A stretch of DNA of 64,000 bases from positions 14,376,304 through 14,440,303 of the forward strand of contig OZ234496.1 of assembly GCA_965153455.1 (NCBI GenBank). Direction: 5' to 3'. This stretch comes from Sphagnum compactum (Eukaryota; Bryophyta; Sphagnopsida; Sphagnales). The translations under genes and the position numbers were made by a program. The notes under the pieces are model-generated. The model was not told the origin of the DNA. It saw nothing but the letters and a program-made list of their open reading frames with translations, and did not search any database. Shown piece by piece: positions 61,613 to 64,000 of this stretch (positions within the stretch are counted from its first letter, which is position 1; every line of letters begins with the position of its first letter).

Positions 61613-63585
61613 CTAATGAAATGCATTTTGAGCACATGCAGCATAGAAAGTGCTTATGATACAAACCGGGGATGTGAAAAGAGCGGTTGCTTTGTCTTCA
61701 GCAAGAAGTGGCATGGTCGTACTAGGCAAGCTGGATTGTGATAGGCATATGCGCTTCAAAGCTTCCTTGGACTGCATTTCCATTCTTCCTATTAGTTGAG
61801 AAAATAAAAAAGCAAAAATTTAGCTTATGTAATGGCCAACTCCTCATGTCCATTACAACTTCTGTCATCTCAACCCATGTGATTGACGATCAAACGACAT
61901 ACTACAAGTGTGCAAAGATCTGTATTTTCAGGGAAGGAATCCCATGGTCCGACCCAAGGAATGGAGAGAAGAGTTGACAGTGACTAGGTTTGCGGGTTAC
62001 CAAGCTTTCCCAATCGAGGAAGAGGCTTATAGTAGTGAGGGCGACTGTCTGTGCCATTACCCCACATAACATCCCAATCCAAAGCCCCTGCACCATTCAC
62101 CCAAGCGTCAGAACTAGAAGAGCTGAGTGCTGTTAGTTCTCACCCCTTCTGCATCCATGACCCTAAACCCTAAACCAAGTTACACTGCCTAAGTGCCCCC
62201 CTACTGGATGGCATTAAGTATCAGAGTTGTACCCACATTGAATTGTGCTTGGGTTTTAAAGTTTAGCATGCATGATTTTGCACACAGAATTTGACCAACT
62301 GAACAAGTTAGCTAAATGCCACCTGCAGGAGTTTGGCAAGTTTAGAACTGGAACTGGAACTGGAACACATACTCTGCCATCAAACTGGAACACAAAAATG
62401 AGGATCATGGCTGTTGCCAGACCAACACCGTAGTACGCTCCCAAATTGGTATAAGCACCCACCTTTTGCAATCCAATTCCTCTCATTACACCTGCAGACA
62501 CATGGAACTCCATTTTTTTTCAAAAAAAAATCAAAGAAAATTGAAGGCAATGTGCATCATAATAACCCTAAACCCTATAGAGAAGGCGGTAGTAGCAGGT
62601 GTGATTAGATTGCAGTTGTGGAAACACTAAATTGTACTCTGTGTACGGGCAGGTTAGTGGACTTGCACCTTTGAATTCTAATGTCTTTTGTAATTGGAGT
62701 TTGGTGTCAAGATTCACCTGAAAGAACCACTTGAATGCAATTCAAAATGGTGACAGCTGCAAGATATGGTGCAACCATGGAAACACGGTCCAGCACTTCT
62801 TGTTCTTTGCTGAAGGCATGTCCCCACACATTTTGTGGGAGCAGCACCATGGCAGCCATTACGATTCCCACACCCATTGACATCATGATTGACATGAAGA
62901 CTGAGAATTTGGCTGCATGGGGTCGCCCAGCTCCAAGTTCATTGGAAACACGCACACTGCATATGGATTTTCTCAAATAGATTCTTAACACAAACATATA
63001 CATGAGACTCTCATTTCTACATCGCTTCTTCTGCCACTCCAGCTTATTGAGCAATTTAAAGTTGTAACATCACTCCTTAAATGGGTCCAGGATTACTGTG
63101 AAGAAAATACCATGCGTTGAAATGCACAATATTTCTTTGACAGTTGCAACTAGTGAATGGGTGAAAAGAAAAGCAGGTGATTGATGTTGTTTAGTACCTG
63201 GCAGACACGCTCAATGCTGTTGATGGAAGTTTGGTAAGTGCGAGCAGCGACACACTGACAAACACCTCACCCCATTCATTCATGATGTTTCATTATCAGA
63301 GGGTTGACATGACTGTCAGCAATTCCTTCTCCACTTTAATAGGATGATTCTATGCAGAATATCTCTCTCTGCTCATGTCTTACATGATCATGCAGAGGAT
63401 CAGAATTTGCACCCTCTGCATTTTCAGCTCATTTCAGGAATTATTCCTGAAAATTTTGCCAACTTCAAAAAGAATATCATGACCTCAAAGCAAATTACCT
63501 GATGGTATACGCTGCCAGCTCTATTTCTGAATGCGGCAGCAGTCCAGCCAGCAGACTCAGAATCTGATACGTCCACCGCTCTAGG
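61613..63585 (-). CDS. MATE efflux transporter, exons 3-8 (5' part beyond the window)
   Basis: A second MATE carrier. Exons in gene order are 63499-63585, 63198-63254, 62718-62956, 62373-62491, 62001-62087 and 61613-61771, with GT-AG introns of about 226-285 bases. The 87, 57, 239, 119 and 87-bp exons equal those of the gene at 53850 in length and phase, and only the terminal exon differs (159 versus 120 bp). Motifs are LERWTYQILSLLAGLLPHSE, VRVSNELGAGRPHAAKFSVF, AFSKEQEVLDRVS, RGIGLQKVGAYTNLGAYYGV and GLWIGMLCGVMAQTVALTT. It ends SKEALKRICLSQSSLPSTTM then PLL and a 27-residue tail. Exons 1-2 were not found up to base 64000, so they should lie further right. No stop or frameshift is seen. The two genes face each other, with about 4.1 kb between stop codons. 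Confidence 0.9.
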
Positions 63586-64000
63586 CTGCCATTGACACCC
63601 AACATCACAATATTACCTTACAAAAGAAAATCTCAAAACAGGTCTCAGGTAACAGATCAGATGGAATCATGTTTTCATAAGTACTGAGAATGTCTCAATA
63701 TTCACTTACAGTTTTAGTCAAGTTCCTGGAAAGAATTGAGCTATAATAATGTTGTTAAGAGTATTTGAGATCCAACCCCACAAAAAAACCCAGAAATAAA
63801 CAGCAAATGTGAAAAAGAGGAAACCCAACCCCACAAAAAAGAGAAAAACCAAATCCACGTGATAGAAAGGAGGAGCAGTTTGAATGACACCATTAGTCAT
63901 ATGCATGTTCAGGGACCTTCAACAGCAACATGCATGCCATTGACCACCTACCTTAATATTTGTCCCCCACCAATTTCATCAGCTCCTGAGAATGGGTGTA
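63586..64000 (-). other. Intron 2 of the second MATE gene (continues beyond the window)
   Basis: No sequence like the exon 2 end (a Leu-Arg-Gly-Phe-Phe-Lys-type block) is visible in any frame here. The intron is therefore longer than 415 bases, against 377 in the paralogue. Confidence 0.6.

Noticed and set aside
61295-61741. 148-codon plus-strand frame opposite the MATE terminal exon
   Set aside because: It runs antisense over the conserved last exon and 3' flank of the minus-strand MATE gene and shows no domain.
1-64000. tRNA, rRNA or CRISPR features
   Set aside because: I saw no tRNA cloverleaf, rRNA core sequence or CRISPR-like direct-repeat/spacer array. The hairpin array at 37855 has near-constant spacers and is not CRISPR; CRISPR is not expected in a plant nucleus.

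Overview
The window looks like nuclear DNA from a land plant with a large, repeat-rich genome. Supporting signs are a VQ-motif protein, plant-type MATE transporters split by GT-AG introns, a FAR1/SWIM-type Mutator relic, a CENP-B/Tigger-like transposon, and long AT-rich gene-poor stretches. About 5 kb of 64 kb is convincingly coding. A fern or another non-angiosperm plant would fit, but nothing here fixes the species, so treat that as a guess.

Layout. At the left edge (49-1518, minus strand) lies an intact intronless gene for a 489-residue VQ protein, a type of WRKY/MAP-kinase partner. From about 2 to 53 kb I see no intact gene, only repeats and relics. These are a 54-bp minisatellite (5.6 kb), a complete 1.86-kb Tigger/pogo-type transposon with a single nonsense codon (13.8-15.7 kb), a 322-bp CACTA-type foldback MITE with a 3-bp target duplication (24.3 kb), a broken MULE transposase (26.7-29.0 kb), and a 1.2-kb AT-rich block that reads as a degenerate palindrome (29.1-30.3 kb). 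Further right come a roughly 2.8-kb repeat present twice in opposite orientation (32.9-35.7 and 41.8-44.4 kb) with flanking ~200-bp tandem units, a broken unrecognised gene (36.7-37.6 kb), an array of about 22 hairpin-forming ~67-bp units (37.9-39.3 kb), a second MITE (47.6 kb) and several dispersed short families, some ending in very long G or C runs.

The right end carries two convergent MATE (DETOXIFICATION-type) transporter genes. The plus-strand gene (53850-57516) is complete: eight exons and 577 residues. The minus-strand gene (61613-63585 and beyond) shows exons 3-8, with exons 1-2 beyond the window. Five internal exons have identical lengths in both genes (87, 57, 239, 119 and 87 bp), so they are duplicates. 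The shared reading frame of the last exon fixes its acceptor site. The MATE proteins would export organic compounds or load them into vacuoles, while the VQ gene is a defence or development regulator; nothing ties the two ends into one pathway.

The best candidates for something undescribed are the hairpin-unit array, the inverted 2.8-kb repeat pair, the AT-rich foldback block and the unrecognised decayed gene.
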